NCBI GenBank assembly: GCA_008477525.1
Contig: SPDT01000007.1
Span: forward strand, 6,076,001-6,140,000
Source: Hypomyces perniciosus
Lineage: Eukaryota; Ascomycota; Sordariomycetes; Hypocreales; Hypocreaceae
DNA: 64,000 nt
Direction of reading: 5' to 3'
In this document: positions 60,831 through 64,000 of the stretch, piece after piece
Layout of the letters: each line of letters starts with the position of its first letter
Position numbering within the stretch: position 1 is the first letter of the stretch
The notes under the pieces: model-generated
Databases searched by the model: none
What the model saw: the letters and a program-made list of their open reading frames with translations, nothing else
What the model was told of the DNA's origin: nothing
Program-made: the position numbers and the translations under genes

Positions 60831-63800
60831 ATGTCCTTCGACGAGAAGTTTCAGGCGGGTGAGGCCTATGGAGACTCTCGAGGTGACTCATCCAACACCA
60901 TTACCGACCCTGTCAAGCTTGCCACAGAGCTCTTGAAAGAGTATGCTGGCGTCCGGAGCCAGGTCTCTGTCGCAGAGCTTGCAGGTCTTCTTAAGGAATT
61001 GGGATCGAAGGGAGAGCCCCTTGATGACAAGAAGGGGTGAGTAGACATCAAGCTCTAAGATCAAGCAGTTCTAATCATAGGCAGCACGACCGAGCTCTTG
61101 ATTGGCGTTCTTACTGCTCTGCCATCTACCTCAAACGTTAGAACTAAGCTCACCAACAAGCTCATTGACACACTTTGGGGCAATCTCCAGCATCCGCCCC
61201 TGAGCTATGTTGGTGGTGATGTCAAGTATGATGTCGTTGACTCCCAGGAGTCGGGCAACAAGCCTCCCCACAAGCCCTACGATGTCATAGAGTTCAAGGC
61301 TCCAGACAGCGACATTATTCTGCGTGAGCAGATCCCAAAGGCACCTGATGGTTTCCATCAATACCGTATGCCTGACGGGAGCTTCAACAATATCCTTGAG
61401 CCCAACTTGGGAAGAGCTGGTACGCCCTATGCTAAGTCAGTCAGACCCGTCAAGCGTCTTCACGGTGTCAAGCCTGATCCAGGTCTGCTTTTTGACCTGT
61501 TGATGGCTCGCGGTGACAATACCTTCAAGGAGAACCCTGCTGGCATCTCGTCCATGCTCTTCTACCATGCCTCTATCATCATCCATGACATCTTCCGTAC
61601 CAACCGCACAGACATGAACAAGTCTGATACATCCTCATATCTTGACCTGGCACCCCTCTATGGCTCATCCCTCAGGGATCAATTGGAGATCCGTACCATG
61701 AAAGAGGGCAAGTTGAAGCCCGATACCTTTCATGAGAAGCGTCTCCTTGGACAGCCTGCCGGTGTCAACGTCATGCTCGTTCTCTACAGCCGATTCCATA
61801 ACTACGTTGCCGATATCTTGCTGAAGATCAACGAGAATGGCCGCTTCACACTGGCATGCACTCCCGATGCCAGCCCTGAGGACAAGGCCAAGGCTGTGGC
61901 CAAGCAGGACCATGACCTCTTCAACACTGCTCGTTTGATCGTTGGTGGACTGTACATCAACATTTGCTTGCATGACTACTTGCGTGCCATCACCAACACT
62001 CATCACTCCAAGAGTGATTGGACCCTTGACCCTCGCGTCGAGATCAAGCAGTTTGACAGCGAAGGTGTGCCGCGCGGCATTGGCAATCAGGTCAGCGTTG
62101 AGTTCAACTTGTTGTACCGATTCCACTCGTGTATTTCCAAGAAGGATGAGCACTGGCTCAACAACTTCTTCCTGAAGCTGTTCCCAGGCCGCAACGTGGA
62201 CGATTTGGAGAATGTGAGCTGGGCCGAGCTTGGCAAGGCCCTGCTCACCTTTGAGCAGAGCATCCCCAAGGACCCTAGCGTCCGAACGTTTGACGGCTTG
62301 GAGCGTCAAGGAGACGGAACGTTCAAGGACGAGGACCTTGTGCGCATTCTCAAGGAAGCCATGGATGATCCTGCCGGTACTTTTGGTGCCCGCATGGTCC
62401 CCAAGGCACTCAAGGTTGTCGAGATTCTCGGCATCAACCAAGCTCGCAAGTGGCAGGTTGCGTCATTGAACGAGTTCCGCCAGTTCTTCGGACTCAAGCG
62501 ATATGACAAGTTCAGCGAGATCAACTCCAACACTGAGATCGCGAACCTCCTGGAGAAGCTGTACACTGACCCCGATATGGTGGAGCTTTACCCAGGTCTC
62601 ATGATTGAGGACATCAAACCCGCCCGCAACCCGGGCAGCGGCATCTGCCCAACGTACTCCGTCGGTCGGGCTGTGCTCTCTGACGCCGTCACGCTCGTGC
62701 GCTCAGACAGGTTCAATACCATCGACTACACAGTCGCAAACCTGACAAGCTGGGGCTACAATGAGGTGCAGCAGGATTACAAGACGCTCGGTGGATCCAT
62801 GCTGTACAAGCTCATCCAGCGAGGTGTTCCTAACTGGTTCCCCTACAACTCAGTGGCCGTCATGCAACCCATGTACACCAAGCAGGCCAATGAGAAGATC
62901 GCCAAAGAGCTCGGAACCATGGACCAGTTCACCGTGAACGACCCAAAGCCACCCCCAAAGCCCACCGTCATCTTCACAAGCGCGGCCATTAAGCAGGCAC
63001 TTGGCAATCCCAAGCAATTCGTTGTGCCCTGGCTCCAGCCGCTCAACTCTCTGTTCCCAGGAAAGAAGGACGTCAGCTGGTTCATGCTGGCAGGTGACGA
63101 ACCTCGCAACGTCGCCCATCGCGAGAGTTGGACCAAGGTTATGGGCAAGGTCCCGAACCTGCATAAAGCGGTGCACGAGTTCATTGAGCGTGTCGGTACC
63201 CAGCTGATCGAGAAGGAGACCTTCACACTCAAGCAAGGCCTTGACCAGATTGATCTCATCCGCGATATTGCCATCCCACTGAATGCTCGACTGCTTGCTG
63301 ACCTCTTCTACTTTGACTTGCGCTCTGACGAGAACCCGAACGGCACTCTCAGCACTGCTGAGCTCTATCAGCATCTGCTCAACATCCGCATCTGGGGCGT
63401 AAACAACAATGACCCCGCCCAGGCCTGGAACCGCCGCCGCCGTGCTCAGGAGGGCGCCAAGGTGATCATCGACTCAACCCGCAAGCTGGTTGACGAGGTC
63501 GTCCTCGGCCGCGGTTTGGGACTTGGCATCGCCTCAGCCATCTCCAGCAAGCTCTCCCGCAAGGCCTACCTCAAGAAAGACTCCCTGCGTTCCTGCGGTT
63601 ACAAGATCGTTGAGGAGCTTCTGGCCCAGGGCAACTCGGCCGAGCGTGTTGTTGACGATCTGTGGCTAACTTCGTTTGGCGGTGTCGGCGTCCCCGTCAC
63701 ATCGGTAAGTGCTTGTTCTTAGAGAATGAATAGTTTGACTTGCTAACCCCCTAGTAGTTTTATGAAGTCATGGAGTTCTTCTTGCGCCCCCAGAATGCAG

Positions 63801-64000
63801 CCATCTGGGCCGAAGTTCAAAGCATCGCTCAGAAGGGTGATGATAGCGCACTCCATGCCTATGTCATCGAGGCTCAGCGTCTCACGAGCTCGCAGCGCAA
63901 CGTGCGCGTCGCAACACAGCCGGTTGAGCTCGAGGGCCACAAGGTTCAGCCCGGTGGTGTTGTCGTCATGATGCTTGTAGGTTTACGCCCTCTCCCTGCT
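60831..64000 (+). CDS. Ppo-type fatty-acid dioxygenase / P450 fusion, 3' end outside window
   Basis: Exons are 60831-61036, 61085-63704 and 63758-about 63976; introns 1 (48 bp, GTGAGT) and 2 (53 bp, GTAAGT) keep the frame. A third intron probably starts at 63977 (GTAGGT). About 1,015 residues are visible of a family of roughly 1,050-1,150. The N-terminal haem peroxidase-like domain has the expected distal His (about residue 236, 'IIHDIF') and the catalytic motif 'EFNLLYRFHSC', with Tyr413 and proximal His416. The C-terminal P450-like half begins after 'VPNWFPYNSVAVMQP'; its 'SFGGVGVPVTSFYEVMEFFL' stands at the I-helix region. Family members oxygenate linoleic/oleic acid at C-8 or C-10 and rearrange the hydroperoxide to diols, making the psi-factor oxylipins that balance sexual and asexual sporulation. 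The haem-Cys loop lies beyond the end, so whether the P450 half is active cannot be judged. Product type (5,8- or 7,8-diol, 10R) is not assignable. Confidence 0.92.

Noticed and set aside
61665..63374. Minus-strand ORFs of 143-258 codons
   Set aside because: They are shadows of the long Ppo exon on the plus strand, whose catalytic motifs and splicing are clear.
1..64000. tRNA and rRNA genes
   Set aside because: No tRNA A/B-box or rRNA segment was recognised by eye; a dedicated scan was not possible.

Overview
The window is nuclear DNA of a filamentous ascomycete (Pezizomycotina; a Hypocreales-like sordariomycete is my guess, not proven). The evidence is short GT-AG introns of about 48-83 bp, a Ppo-type fatty-acid oxygenase, a Zn2Cys6 regulator, small secreted Cys-rich proteins, Tad1-like LINE, Gypsy, Copia and MULE relics, and a block of about 33 kb reduced to A+T by repeat-induced point mutation (RIP: CpA to TpA, TpG to TpA).

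Left arm (1-16.2 kb), normal composition, gene-poor and decaying: an AP180/ANTH clathrin-adaptor pseudogene carrying a solo LTR with a perfect 5-bp target duplication; an array of GNRA-loop hairpins; three small secreted-protein genes; a LINE relic; a MULE-like transposase relic; a Zn2Cys6 regulator pseudogene with an internal tandem duplication; and a three-exon gene of unknown function.

Centre (16.2-49.3 kb), a RIP-ruined nest of retrotransposons. It holds a partial minus-strand Gypsy, a second Gypsy between inverted LTR-like arms (with a later, un-RIPed 580-bp solo LTR inside its pol), a full-length chromodomain Gypsy with two 386-bp LTRs and an antisense extra ORF, an unassigned 2.8-kb stretch with a large palindrome, an un-RIPed 398-bp LTR-like island, and a third Gypsy split by a full-length Copia (39030-46143, TSD AAGGA). 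The Copia LTRs belong to the same family as the solo LTR in the AP180 pseudogene, so three copies can be compared to read RIP directly. A minus-strand LTR plus gag closes the block.

Right arm (49.4-64 kb), normal composition: an HNH-domain gene with one in-frame TAG; a roughly 1,287-codon membrane/ankyrin gene in a single frame but with three in-frame stops and five exact 99-bp ankyrin repeats; an intact four-exon DUF2235 (Tle1-like) alpha/beta hydrolase; and the start of an intact Ppo-type dioxygenase/P450 fusion cut by the window end. The genes nearest the RIP block are the broken ones, while the distal two are intact, as expected of a decaying accessory subregion. The HNH, ankyrin-membrane and DUF2235 trio on one strand is the most interesting gene neighbourhood, but a shared function is only inference.
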